Numbered from the stretch's first letter, positions 24,614 through 33,874 are shown. The stretch is DNA of 57,692 nucleotides from Defluviitaleaceae bacterium (GCA_009779915.1 WRBA01000015.1:1-57692), one strand, 5' to 3'. Numbers and translations are program-made. Notes: generated by a model not told the origin, from the letters alone.

Positions 24614-24743
24614 ATAATAATAAAAGAGGGTGAGTGCTAGTAACACCCACCCTTAGCACATCCGCTTTAAAGGCGGTTAGGCTTGCAGTTTTGTTGATTG
24701 AAGAATAACCGCTAACCTTGCGAGTAGGGCGGTTATTTTTTTG
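24614..24743 (+). ncRNA. Candidate antisense RNA antitoxin
   Basis: No ORF; about 130 nt from the promoter at 24579-24607 to a T-run. It contains a GGGTG...CACCC hairpin (24626-24654) and then three mutually competing segments: GCGGTTA (24673-24679), TAACCGC (24706-24712) and GCGGTTA (24729-24735). The 3' hairpin (24704-24712 with 24729-24737) followed by seven Ts is a terminator. The last bases overlap the 3' end of the oppositely read 27-residue peptide gene, the usual geometry of Fst- and TxpA-type systems. Confidence 0.55.
24704..24742 (+). terminator. Terminator of the antisense RNA
   Basis: A nine-base stem AATAACCGC / GCGGTTATT with a 16-nt loop, followed by a run of Ts. The toxin stop codon (24733-24735, minus strand) lies inside the stem, so both transcripts share this sequence. 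Confidence 0.75.
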
Positions 24744-24816
24744 AGTCTTTATTGATTAATGAAAATATAATAGCGATAAAAAACATCACTAAATATAATA
24801 ATTCAAAATCAGACAT
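24733..24816 (-). CDS. Small hydrophobic type I toxin-like peptide (27 aa)
   Basis: The peptide reads MSDFELLYLVMFF then IAIIFSLINKDSKK: one membrane helix with a short acidic N-terminus and a Lys-rich tail. This is the form of the so-called holin-like toxins related to TxpA/BsrG and Fst. The ribosome site is almost perfect (GGGAGGTGAT, 6-7 nt before the ATG), and a consensus promoter lies at 24879-24907. A convergent RNA overlaps its end. Toxic action by membrane damage is known for the family; for this peptide it is inferred. Too short for normal gene calling. Confidence 0.68.
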   Translation of the reverse strand: MSDFELLYLVMFFIAIIFSLINKDSKK

Positions 24817-24878
24817 GGCTATCACCTCCCTTTTGGGGAAGTCAAGCCAAACCACCCTTATGCAATTGTGCTGATTTG

Positions 24879-24907
24879 ATTATAGCATTGATGATATTAA
24901 AAGACAA
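24879..24907 (-). promoter_or_regulatory. Promoter of the toxin-like peptide gene
   Basis: On the minus strand a -35 TTGTCT (24902-24907), exactly 17 bp, then a perfect -10 TATAAT (24879-24884). The leader to the ATG is about 55 nt and contains the GGGAGGTGAT ribosome site. Confidence 0.7.
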
Positions 24908-24993
24908 GCAAACTGTAACACAAATATTTTCGGCACCAGATATGACACTAGTGGGCGGTGTGTTACAAAACACAAAATTTAGCGGGAGTTATT

Positions 24994-25047
24994 TTGCATT
25001 TGCATTGTTTCGCGAAATGCTTCTTTTGCGAAACAATGCAAATGCAA
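24994..25047. repeat. Perfect 20-bp inverted repeat
   Basis: Arms 24994-25013 and 25028-25047 match exactly around a 14-nt loop. No T-run follows. It lies between the toxin promoter and the bactofilin terminator. It could be a cruciform, a repeat, or an RNA 3'-end stabiliser for the bactofilin transcript reading leftward. Confidence 0.7.
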
Positions 25048-25049
25048 CA

Positions 25050-25090
25050 AAAAGCGAAAGAGAACATTAAAACCTCTCTCTTTCGCTTTT
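25050..25090 (-). terminator. Terminator after the bactofilin gene
   Basis: Stem AAAAGCGAAAGAGA (25050-25063) pairs with 25077-25090. Read leftward it ends in CGCTTTTT, so it fits as the terminator of the bactofilin gene that ends at 25102. The T-rich upper side may also stop rightward transcription. Confidence 0.75.
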
Positions 25091-25101
25091 ATTTTAACAA
25101 A

Positions 25102-25599
25102 TTAAGGACTTGTTCGAGACTGAGCAACCTGCGCCGTTTCACCACCTGATGGTGCTGCTGACGTTTGCTGCTTAAAAATTGTACTTGCAACATTTAAAAT
25201 ATTAGCCCCCGCCTGAGACGGTGCTGTTATAGTACTGCATTGCCCTCTAAAAGCAGCCCCTTCTTCGACTATAAGTGACGCACTAAAAACATCTCCCAAA
25301 ATTCTACCTTCAGTATGAATATGCACTTTACCTTTAACTGAAACATTTCCTTCAACGGCACCATATACATAGGCGTCATCAGCCTTAATATCTCCCTTTA
25401 AATTGCCGCTTTCAGAAACTATTAATATTCCTTCGATGTCAACATCACCAAAAAATACTCCGGATATTGTAACACCGCCGCCACCATACAAATTCCCATC
25501 TTTAACTGTTACACCTTCTGCTAGGACCGTTGGAGTTTTAACCTCTGTATCACTGTTTAAGTTGCGATTTTTCTTTTTATCACAAAACATTTTATACAT
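25102..25599 (-). CDS. Bactofilin (polymer-forming cytoskeletal protein)
   Basis: 165 aa from the ATG at 25599, which has AGGAGGT six bases ahead; a longer reading to 25707 has no ribosome site. A right-handed beta-helix of about 90 residues carries regular hydrophobic/Gly repeats (GVTVKDGNLYGGGGVTISGVFFGDVDIEGILIV is part of it in shortened form: GVFFGDVDIEG, GNLKGDIKAD, GAVEGNVSVKG, GRILGDVFSA). The short N-terminal lead and disordered Ser/Ala/Gln C-tail are typical. Bactofilins form filaments linked to cell shape or envelope organisation. Its partner is unknown here. Confidence 0.88.
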   Translation of the reverse strand: MYKMFCDKKKNRNLNSDTEVKTPTVLAEGVTVKDGNLYGGGGVTISGVFFGDVDIEGILIVSESGNLKGDIKADDAYVYGAVEGNVSVKGKVHIHTEGRILGDVFSASLIVEEGAAFRGQCSTITAPSQAGANILNVASTIFKQQTSAAPSGGETAQVAQSRTSP

Positions 25600-25728
25600 C
25601 TTATACCTCCTAGGTTTTTTGGCCATATAGTTATGAATATGTCCAAAGGCACGAATATATGTATAAAATGTATATTGCATATTACTTCTGTCAAAGTATT
25701 TCCCCAAGATTTATTTTTTATCCCTATT

Positions 25729-26784
25729 TCATACTAATTTGTTATGAAATGTCACTTTTTTGCTTCCGGTTGATTTAGAAATCTGCCCAATTGGATAGGA
25801 TTCCACGCCGGATTCTTTCAATGTACTAACAATTTTATTAACCTTATCTTTGTTAACAACCATAATCAAACCTACGCCCATATTAAAAGTTGAAAGCATT
25901 TCATCATCTGCCATATTTGCGTATTTCTTTATTACATTAAAAACAGGAGGTTTTTTTATTGCCGATAAATCAATATCCGCCTGCAAATCATCAGTTTGTA
26001 AAATACGAATAAAATTATCATGTATGCCGCCGCCGGTTATATGTGCCATCCCATGAATATCGCAGAGATTTTGTGAAAGAACAGCTTTAACACCCATAGC
26101 ATAGGATGTATGAGGCTGCAAAATACTATCCATAAAGCTATTTCCATCTACTGATTCATTTAAAATTTCCGGCATTTCCTCCATAAGCTTGCGAACTAAG
26201 CTATACCCATTAGTATGTAACCCATTTGAGGCTAAAGATAGTAGTATATCACCCGGTTTAATGGAGTTACCGTCAATTATTTTTGCCTTATCAACAATAC
26301 CAAGTACGCTCGCTTGCAATATATACCGTCCGGCAGGCAGTACTCCCGGTTGCTCTGATGTTTCGCCCCCAACTAAGATACAACCATTTTCCGTACAAGC
26401 TTTTGAAATTTCATCAACTAATTTTAAGACAGTTTCTTTCTCAAATTTCCCGCAAATAATTGTATCCAGCACAGCACACGGCGTCGCACCCATAACAATA
26501 ATATCGTTTACTAAATGATTAATTAAGTCTCTTGCAATCCATTCAATACGATTGTTGTCAATTGCCAGCAATTGTTTAGAGCCGGGTTCCTCGCTTTTTA
26601 AAACAAAAACAGGGCTTTCATAACCACTAAGATCAAGCTCAACTAAAGAAGCAAAAGCACCGACTTTATTAATCGGTTTACAGTGGTCAAGTGTACGAGA
26701 TGAAACAATATCTTTAAATTGATTTTTTACGTCATTTGCTGTTTCAATACTTACTCCTGAAGATTCATAATTAATTTTACTCAT
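25729..26784 (-). CDS. purM: Phosphoribosylformylglycinamidine cyclo-ligase (PurM)
   Basis: 351 aa, usual PurM length. It closes the imidazole ring of AIR in purine synthesis, using ATP. Diagnostic stretches are YESSGVSIETANDVKNQFK at the N-terminus, GGETSEQPGV (with GRYILQASVLGIV), SLASNGLHTNGYSLVRK and AHITGGGIHDNFIRIL. The ribosome site CGGAGG is good. It follows ftsY by about 27 nt on the same strand and has no other purine genes nearby, which is unusual since purM normally lies in a pur operon. A second purM elsewhere cannot be excluded. Confidence 0.9.
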   Translation of the reverse strand: MSKINYESSGVSIETANDVKNQFKDIVSSRTLDHCKPINKVGAFASLVELDLSGYESPVFVLKSEEPGSKQLLAIDNNRIEWIARDLINHLVNDIIVMGATPCAVLDTIICGKFEKETVLKLVDEISKACTENGCILVGGETSEQPGVLPAGRYILQASVLGIVDKAKIIDGNSIKPGDILLSLASNGLHTNGYSLVRKLMEEMPEILNESVDGNSFMDSILQPHTSYAMGVKAVLSQNLCDIHGMAHITGGGIHDNFIRILQTDDLQADIDLSAIKKPPVFNVIKKYANMADDEMLSTFNMGVGLIMVVNKDKVNKIVSTLKESGVESYPIGQISKSTGSKKVTFHNKLV

Positions 26785-26811
26785 AGTTATTAAGCCTCCG
26801 TCTTATATCAA

Positions 26812-27723
26812 TTAGCTCTCCCCTGAAAACAACGCCTTTGAAAAAGCTTCTGCATCAAAGGGTTCTATATCCGTTATTTTTTCTCCAATACCTATATAAC
26901 GCACGGGAATGTCCAGTTCATTTTTTATGGCAATTACTATACCGCCTTTTGCTGTGCCATCAAGCTTCGTAAGTATAATACCTGTTATTTGCGCTGTTTC
27001 TCTAAATATTTTGGCTTGCTGCAAGGCATTTTGACCTGTGGTAGCGTCTAAAACCAAGAACACTTCCTTATTTGCCGTATCGTATTCTTTTGTAATTATT
27101 TTATCTATTTTCCTAAGCTCTTCCATTAAATTTTGCTTATTATGAAGCCGCCCTGCCGTGTCACATATGAGTACATCAATATTTCTCTTTTTAGCGGCTT
27201 GTACCGCATCAAATATAACTGCTGCCGGGTCGGAATTCTCCTGATGTTTGACTATGGGAACATTGTTTCGCGTAGCCCAAATTTCCAACTGGTCTATAGC
27301 TGCAGCTCTAAATGTATCCGCCGCGGCTAAAATAACGCTTTTCCCCTCAGACTTGTATTTATTTGCTAACTTGCCTATTGCGGTTGTCTTCCCTACTCCA
27401 TTGACCCCTATTACTAAAATAACTGCCGGAGTTTTAAGTATAAACTCTTCATCAGGCTTAATCATATTACTAATTTCATCTGCGACTAAATCTTTAAGGG
27501 CGGACACCTCGGAAATACGTTCCCTTTTAACTCTTGAACGTACACTATCCATGATAGAAACCGCTGTTTCTACCCCAATATCAGCCATAATCAAGGCTTC
27601 CTCCAACTGATCGAACAAATCCTCATCAATAACAGTAAAAACACTTAAAACTCCTTCAACATTATCAATGAGACTCTTTCTCGTTTTTTGAAGTCCGTCA
27701 ATAAATTTATTAAATATACTCAT
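26812..27723 (-). CDS. ftsY: Signal recognition particle receptor FtsY
   Basis: 303 aa, a short FtsY without the acidic A domain, as in many Firmicutes. The N-domain helices occupy 1-90. The G domain has GVNGVGKTT (106-114), DTFRAAA, DTAGR (near 190) and TKLDGTAKGG (near 253). It is the GTPase receptor that brings SRP-ribosome complexes to the membrane. Its ATG overlaps the smc stop as ATGA, so smc and ftsY are translationally coupled, the usual Firmicutes pairing. Confidence 0.97.
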   Translation of the reverse strand: MSIFNKFIDGLQKTRKSLIDNVEGVLSVFTVIDEDLFDQLEEALIMADIGVETAVSIMDSVRSRVKRERISEVSALKDLVADEISNMIKPDEEFILKTPAVILVIGVNGVGKTTAIGKLANKYKSEGKSVILAAADTFRAAAIDQLEIWATRNNVPIVKHQENSDPAAVIFDAVQAAKKRNIDVLICDTAGRLHNKQNLMEELRKIDKIITKEYDTANKEVFLVLDATTGQNALQQAKIFRETAQITGIILTKLDGTAKGGIVIAIKNELDIPVRYIGIGEKITDIEPFDAEAFSKALFSGES

Positions 27724-30700
27724 GCACTTTCTCCTTCAAATTTAACACTAACCAAGGCGGAAACCCCTTGTTCTTGCATAGTTATTCCATAAAGGACATC
27801 AGCCGCTTCCATAACACTCTTTCTATGAGTTATAAGTATAAACTGTGTTTCGCCCCTAAATTTTTGCAGGTAATTAATGTAACGAGCCGCATTAGCATCA
27901 TCTAAAGCCGATTCAATCTCGTCTAATATGCAAAATGGCGACGGCTTCATCCTAAGTATGGCAAATAAAAGTGCGGTTGCAGTAAGGGCGCGCTCCCCCC
28001 CTGACAGAAGTGACAAATTCTGCAACGCTTTCCCCGGAGGTTTTGCAATAATTTCAATACCTGACTCCAGCACATTTTCCTCATCAGATAGCTGCAAATA
28101 CGCCGTTCCCCCACCGAATATATCTTTAAACACCGATGAAAAATTATCAGAAATTACCGCGAAATGCGCTCTAAATTGCTTTTCCATCATTTCTGTCAAT
28201 TGGGATATGAGTTCCTTTAGCTTCTCTTCCGCTTCTTTGATATCAGCCGCTTGAGTAGTAAGAAACTCATAGCGTTCGGAAGCACTGCGGTATTCTTCAA
28301 TAGCACCAACATTAACATCTCCTAATTGCCTAATATCGCTTTTTAGCGAACGCTCCGAACTTGCAAGCTTACTAAGAGGAATATCAAGTTTAGGATACTC
28401 TTTTGCCGAGTTATAAGTAAGTTCATACTCATTCCACATATGGTCATAAGTCTTACGTAAATCCTCATCAATATGTTCTTTCTGGAGTTCTAATTTCATC
28501 TTTTCATTACTTAAGATTGACAGCTGCTCAATTGAGTCAAGCTTGCCTTCTTCAAATTTTTTAAGTTCATCCCGCATTTTCTTAAAATTGCCCTGTTTTG
28601 TTTCAATTTCATCATTTAGCTTGATATTAATGCCTTTTAAACGCTCTTTTTTATCTGTCAGCTCTTCAATTTCTTGTTTTCTCTTAGTAAATTCGCTATT
28701 TTTTAATCCAATCTCAATATTCAATTTATCAATAATCGTAAGGTTAGAGTGCCCACTGCCTTTTAATGCTTCAATTTGCATTTTAATATTCGAATGTTTT
28801 TCCGCTAAAGAGGCAATAACTACTTTGAGATTTGTAAGATCATTGTATTTACTGTCTTTTTCCAGCCTTTGGGAGATAATCAGCTCATTTAAAAGATTTA
28901 TTTTTTCTTTAGCAGCTTCTATTTCATCTTCTTTGGTCTTTTTGGAAAGCTCCGAACTTCTAATATTTGTATTGCATTCAACAATCGAAGCCATTAGCTG
29001 AGCTTCTTCTATGGTCAGAGCCTCAATATTTTCCTTATATGCTGCAAGAAGGTTGTTTAATTGATTTAACTTTTCAACAGAGGCAGATTTAGATACCTCA
29101 ATGGCTTGAAGCTCCTTACCCGAATTATCCCTTTGGAAATCTATAGCATCTAATTGCTTTTTAATACCTGCTATAATATCGGATAGTCGGTTTTCCTCCG
29201 TTGTTAAGCTTCTTATTTCAACATCTAAGCTACCAAGCTCACGCTTTCTTGAAAAAATGCCGCTTACTTTCCCTGATACAGACCCGCCGGTTATGGCACC
29301 ACCGGGGTTTATAAGCTCCCCTTCTAAAGTTACAAGTCGGTTTGCGTAGTTATATTTTTTTGATAGAGAAATAGCAGAGTCCATATTATCAACAATCGCA
29401 GTATTAGCAAGAAGGCTGGAAAATACATTGCTGTACTCTTTATCGAAAGAGCATAAATCTAAAGCTGTGCCAATTACACCTTTTTCTTTAAGGAGAGCCT
29501 TGTCCAAGGCAGTATTTCTTGCCTTAATAGTACTTATAGGAAGAAATGTGGCACGCCCTCTGTTGTTTTTTTTCAAATACTCAATTGCGGATTTGGCGTC
29601 GTTTTCGGTTTTGGTTACAATATTTTGGACTGATGCGCCTAGAGCTATTTCAATCGCTGTCTCAAAACGCTTATCCATTGAAACAAGCTCACCAACAGCA
29701 CCTATAATGCCGCTAAAGTCCGTTGGGTTTGATTTTTTGCGCGAAAGTATAGATTTAACAGCCGAATTATAGCCCTCATATAAAGATTCAAGCTCTGAAA
29801 GCATTTTACTCCTATACTCAGCTTCATGACGTTTTGCAGAACATACTTTCAACAAATCTTTATTATCAGAAAGCTCCGATGAAAGCTCCCCTTTTTCTAA
29901 AGAAAGTTGGAGGAGGCTATTGTTCAGTTTTTCAATTTCTAAGTCATAATTGGAAATAGTATTTGAAAGACTCTCTGCCTCCTTAGCGTCTGTATCAAGC
30001 CTTTCCTTGGCATTACCTGCATCTTCTCCTATTTGCTCCATACGATGCTCAAGCTGCTCATATGAAGATTCAAAGCGGCTTAAGTCGTTGTTAATATTAT
30101 TAATATACTCCATCAAGTCATATACACTTTGATTAAGATTTTGTACTTCCTCTTCTTCTTCAGACATAATACTGGTAAGCCCAGAAAATTCCTTGTCTTT
30201 TTCTACCAACAAAACATTTTTTTCGTCCAATTCTTTTGTTAATTCCGCTAATTGATTGTCGAATTTTTCAAGCTCATTTGTATCTTCTTCTATAGAATTC
30301 TGTTTTTCATCAATACGTACTTTTAAATTTTCTATATCTAAGTTAATATGCTTAACTTGCTCTTCTTTTAGGATTATATCGTTTTCAGATTGTTCGAACT
30401 GTGAGCGGTTTTCCCCTATCTGAGAGCTTAACTCCCCTACTTCTTCCTCAAAGTTTTGAATTTTATCCGCATATTCGTCTATTTTGATTTCACAGTTCAA
30501 TTTAGATTTTTCAGTGCTTTCAATTTGGTCTCTAACAATTTGTAGATTTTCGTCTATTTTGTCGATTTTCTCTTGGGCACTTTCCACTTCGGATATAAAT
30601 ATATTTACCTGTACCAGCTTAAGCTCTTCAGCAAATTTCAAGTATTTTTTTGCTGTTTCAGACTGGATTGAAAGAGGTTCGAGAGTTGACTCGATTTCGT

Positions 30701-31286
30701 TTATTAAGTCTTCTACACGCTCTAAACTGGTTCGCTCTTTTTCAAGCTTATTAAGGGCTTCAAAACGGCGGGTCTTGTATTTTACTATACCTGCTGCTTC
30801 CTCAAGTAAAAGCCGCCTCTCTTCACCTTTTGAGGCAAGTACTTCCTCAACTCTCCCTTGCCCTATTATCGAATACCCTTCCTTACCAAGTCCCGTATCC
30901 ATAAAAAGCTCATGAATATCCTTAAGACGGCAGGATGTGCCGTTTATGGAATACTCGCTCTCACCGGAGCGATATACACGGCGGGTAATGGATACTTCTT
31001 CATATCCGATTTTAAGAGCGCCATCTCTATTATCCACAACCATAGTAACCTCTGCAAAACCAAGAGGCTTTCTGTTTGCTGTCCCTGCAAAAATTACATC
31101 TTCCATTTTAGCACCGCGCAAGGTGCGGGCACTTTGCTCCCCTAAAACCCAGCGGATAGCATCAGAGACATTGCTTTTACCGCTGCCATTAGGACCAACA
31201 ACAGCGGTAATACCCCTATCAAATTCAAGCCGTATTTTTTCAGGGAAGGATTTAAAGCCTATCATTTCTAAACGTGCAAGATACAT
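27720..31286 (-). CDS. smc: Chromosome segregation protein SMC
   Basis: 1188 aa from the ATG at 31286 (AAGGAG upstream); an extra 12-residue extension is unlikely. Walker A GPNGSGKSN lies at 31-39. Long coiled-coil arms run from about 165-500 and 660-1020. The hinge at about 510-640 has the GVIGTALDL and GGAITGGS elements. The C-terminal head has signature LSGGERALTA and Walker B FCILDEIESALDD. It forms the condensin core that organises the chromosome, with ScpA and ScpB encoded elsewhere. Confidence 0.97.
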   Translation of the reverse strand: MYLARLEMIGFKSFPEKIRLEFDRGITAVVGPNGSGKSNVSDAIRWVLGEQSARTLRGAKMEDVIFAGTANRKPLGFAEVTMVVDNRDGALKIGYEEVSITRRVYRSGESEYSINGTSCRLKDIHELFMDTGLGKEGYSIIGQGRVEEVLASKGEERRLLLEEAAGIVKYKTRRFEALNKLEKERTSLERVEDLINEIESTLEPLSIQSETAKKYLKFAEELKLVQVNIFISEVESAQEKIDKIDENLQIVRDQIESTEKSKLNCEIKIDEYADKIQNFEEEVGELSSQIGENRSQFEQSENDIILKEEQVKHINLDIENLKVRIDEKQNSIEEDTNELEKFDNQLAELTKELDEKNVLLVEKDKEFSGLTSIMSEEEEEVQNLNQSVYDLMEYINNINNDLSRFESSYEQLEHRMEQIGEDAGNAKERLDTDAKEAESLSNTISNYDLEIEKLNNSLLQLSLEKGELSSELSDNKDLLKVCSAKRHEAEYRSKMLSELESLYEGYNSAVKSILSRKKSNPTDFSGIIGAVGELVSMDKRFETAIEIALGASVQNIVTKTENDAKSAIEYLKKNNRGRATFLPISTIKARNTALDKALLKEKGVIGTALDLCSFDKEYSNVFSSLLANTAIVDNMDSAISLSKKYNYANRLVTLEGELINPGGAITGGSVSGKVSGIFSRKRELGSLDVEIRSLTTEENRLSDIIAGIKKQLDAIDFQRDNSGKELQAIEVSKSASVEKLNQLNNLLAAYKENIEALTIEEAQLMASIVECNTNIRSSELSKKTKEDEIEAAKEKINLLNELIISQRLEKDSKYNDLTNLKVVIASLAEKHSNIKMQIEALKGSGHSNLTIIDKLNIEIGLKNSEFTKRKQEIEELTDKKERLKGINIKLNDEIETKQGNFKKMRDELKKFEEGKLDSIEQLSILSNEKMKLELQKEHIDEDLRKTYDHMWNEYELTYNSAKEYPKLDIPLSKLASSERSLKSDIRQLGDVNVGAIEEYRSASERYEFLTTQAADIKEAEEKLKELISQLTEMMEKQFRAHFAVISDNFSSVFKDIFGGGTAYLQLSDEENVLESGIEIIAKPPGKALQNLSLLSGGERALTATALLFAILRMKPSPFCILDEIESALDDANAARYINYLQKFRGETQFILITHRKSVMEAADVLYGITMQEQGVSALVSVKFEGESA

Positions 31287-31351
31287 ATATACTCCTTGTT
31301 TAGATTGCTTTGTCGTCGGCATATCAAAATCGTAGTTAATATCTTTTTCCT

Positions 31352-33790
31352 CTATGATATTTTCACAACAAAATTAACAATTTTCTTAGGCACATATATT
31401 TCTTTCACTATCTCGGCATCTTCAAGTCTTGATTTAAGCTCATCTTTGGCTTTCTCAATCACAACTTCCTTAGAAGAGTTACTATCAATATTTATACTGC
31501 CTCTAAGTTTGCCATTAACTTGAATGGCAATCTCCATAGTGTCTTGTACAAGCTTCTCAGTATCGTATGTCGGCCATGAGCAATTAAAAACAGTACTGCT
31601 TTTGCCTATATTCTGCCACATTTCCTCCGCTATATGGGGGGTAAAAGGCGCAAGCATTGTAATAAGTACCTCTAAAGAAGCTTTGTCAATGCCGCCATAT
31701 TTAGAAGCCAAGTCAGCCAATTTAGTTGTATACTCCATAAAACCGCTGACAACTGTGTTTAGAGTAAAATTATTAAGTCTGTTGGTTATCTCAAATATAA
31801 ATTTATTGTGCATAAAGTCAAAATCTTTGTTGGAGTCAATAATCTTGTCCTTATACTCATCAACAAACCGCCAGCATCTGTTTAAATAGCGGTAAACTCC
31901 GTCGATGCCTGAATCGTCCCATTCCGAATCCTGCTCTGGAGGACCTACAAATAATTCATACATACGCAAAGAGTCGCAGCCATAACGCTCCACAAGCTCA
32001 TCAGGAGAGACAAAATTGCCTAAGGATTTACTCATTTTTGCCTTAATTCCTGTCTTTTCATCAGTATAAGTAATCATCCCTTGATTGAAAAGCCGCATAA
32101 ATGGCTCCTCAAATTCCACCGCGCCAATGTCGTAGAGAAATTTTGTATAAAAACGGGCATATAGAAGGTGCAGCACAGCATGCTCAACGCCTCCAATATA
32201 CATATCCACAGGAAGCCAAGTACGCAATGCCTCTTTACCGGCAATTGCCTTGTCATTTTTATTATCAGGATATCTTAAAAAATACCATGAAGAACCTGCC
32301 CATTGAGGCATTGTATTAGTCTCTCTCTTTGCAGGAATGCCGCAAGTTGGGCAAGTGGTGTCTACAAATTCAGAGATAGCCGCAAGAGGTGACTCCCCTG
32401 TATCCGTTGGCTGATAGCTTTCCACATCAGGCAAAATAACCGGCAAGTCCTCTTCCGGCACAGGCACCGCACCGCATTTATCACAATGTATAATCGGAAT
32501 AGGCTCCCCCCAATAACGCTGGCGTGAAAACACCCAATCCCTAAGTTTGTAATTAGTGGTCTTTTTTCCATAACCGCCTTCTTCAATATGGCTGGTCATA
32601 AGCCCCATAGCTTCACTTGAAGTCATACCATTCCATTTGCCGGAGTTCATCATAATCCCCTCACCTATAAAGGCTTCCTTAAGAGTCTCACTTTCTGGGG
32701 CATCGGATTTTCTTATAACTTGAAGTATAGGTAGGTCGAATTTTGTCGCAAATTCAAAATCTCTTTCATCATGACCAGGCACACACATAATAGCCCCTGT
32801 GCCATAATCCTCAAGCACATAGTCAGAAACCCATATAGGGGCTTTCTCGCCGCTTATAGGGTTTATTGCGTAACTTCCGGTAAAAACACCGGTTTTTTCC
32901 TTATTCGCAAGTCTGTCCACAGCAGATTTTGTACTTGCAAGGAAAACGTATTTGTCCATTTCTTCCTTATATTCATCTGTCGTAAACTCGCTCACATACT
33001 TATGCCCTGGTGCTAAAACCATAAATGTCGCACCGTAAAGGGTATCAGGTCGGGTAGTAAAAACCTTGACTTTATTGTCCGAATTTTCAACGGAAAAATC
33101 AATTTCAGCCCCATAGCTTTTGCCTATCCATTCAGCCTGCATTTTTTTAACTCGCTCAGGCCATTCAAGCTTGTCCAAATCATTAAGCAGCCTCTCCGCA
33201 TACTTTGTAATGCCAAGCATCCATTGTCTTAGCATTTTCTTTGTAACCGTTGACTTACAGCGGTCGCATTCGCCGCCCACCGCTTCCTCGTTTGCCAAGA
33301 CAGTTTTGCAAGATGGACACCAGTTAAGAGGCATTTCCTTCTCATAAGCCAAGCCCGCTTTAAACATTTTAACAAATATCCATTGTGTCCATTTATAATA
33401 ATCCGGGTCGGTAGTTGATAAATCTCTATCCCAATCATAAACCGCACTAAGCTCTTTAAGCTGCCTTCTGAAATTCTCTTCATTTTCAGCAGTTATAGTA
33501 GCAGGATGTTCCCCTTTTGAAATGGCATAATTTTCCGCAGGCAGCCCAAAAGAGTCAAATCCCATGGGATGAAGCACTTCATAACCTTGTAGTATTTTAT
33601 ACCTGCTTATAACATCGCTTATAACATAACCCCGCCAATGACCCACATGGAGCCCACTTGCCGAAGGGTAAGGAAACATATCCAAGCAGTAATATTTAGG
33701 CTTTTTATCATCAGGTATATTTACCGGATTTTTCTCCCATTCTTTTCTCCATTTTTCCTCGATTACTCTGTGGTCGTATTTAGACGCCAT
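31352..33790 (-). CDS. leuS: Leucyl-tRNA synthetase
   Basis: 812 aa. Class I synthetase: HIGH-type motif HVGH in PSASGLHVGHWRGY, KMSKS loop at AKMSKSLGNFVSPDE. A zinc domain has cysteines in NWCPSCKTVLANEE and GECDRCKSTV. The CP1 editing domain (about 215-400) has TTRPDTLYGATF and the conserved GHDERDFEF. The ribosome site is GAGGAG. Only 84 nt separate it from the upstream gene and no T-box leader is visible, unlike many Firmicutes aminoacyl-tRNA synthetase genes. Confidence 0.97.
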   Translation of the reverse strand: MASKYDHRVIEEKWRKEWEKNPVNIPDDKKPKYYCLDMFPYPSASGLHVGHWRGYVISDVISRYKILQGYEVLHPMGFDSFGLPAENYAISKGEHPATITAENEENFRRQLKELSAVYDWDRDLSTTDPDYYKWTQWIFVKMFKAGLAYEKEMPLNWCPSCKTVLANEEAVGGECDRCKSTVTKKMLRQWMLGITKYAERLLNDLDKLEWPERVKKMQAEWIGKSYGAEIDFSVENSDNKVKVFTTRPDTLYGATFMVLAPGHKYVSEFTTDEYKEEMDKYVFLASTKSAVDRLANKEKTGVFTGSYAINPISGEKAPIWVSDYVLEDYGTGAIMCVPGHDERDFEFATKFDLPILQVIRKSDAPESETLKEAFIGEGIMMNSGKWNGMTSSEAMGLMTSHIEEGGYGKKTTNYKLRDWVFSRQRYWGEPIPIIHCDKCGAVPVPEEDLPVILPDVESYQPTDTGESPLAAISEFVDTTCPTCGIPAKRETNTMPQWAGSSWYFLRYPDNKNDKAIAGKEALRTWLPVDMYIGGVEHAVLHLLYARFYTKFLYDIGAVEFEEPFMRLFNQGMITYTDEKTGIKAKMSKSLGNFVSPDELVERYGCDSLRMYELFVGPPEQDSEWDDSGIDGVYRYLNRCWRFVDEYKDKIIDSNKDFDFMHNKFIFEITNRLNNFTLNTVVSGFMEYTTKLADLASKYGGIDKASLEVLITMLAPFTPHIAEEMWQNIGKSSTVFNCSWPTYDTEKLVQDTMEIAIQVNGKLRGSINIDSNSSKEVVIEKAKDELKSRLEDAEIVKEIYVPKKIVNFVVKIS

Positions 33791-33874
33791 ATTATTCGCT
33801 CCTCTTTCACCTTTCGTTTTTAACTACTAACATTAAATTTTATCATAAAAGTATAAAAATAGCAAATTTGAACA

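Noticed and set aside
24876-25149. Two overlapping 63-64 codon rightward frames in the gap before bactofilin
   Set aside because: They cover the toxin promoter, a perfect inverted repeat and a terminator, and have no ribosome site.
28543-29001. 152-codon rightward frame inside smc
   Set aside because: Shadow of the coiled-coil region of smc; its Ser/Phe/Leu-rich composition is what reversed Glu/Lys codons give.
33791-33874. T-box leader for leuS
   Set aside because: Too short and without the conserved T-box sequence.
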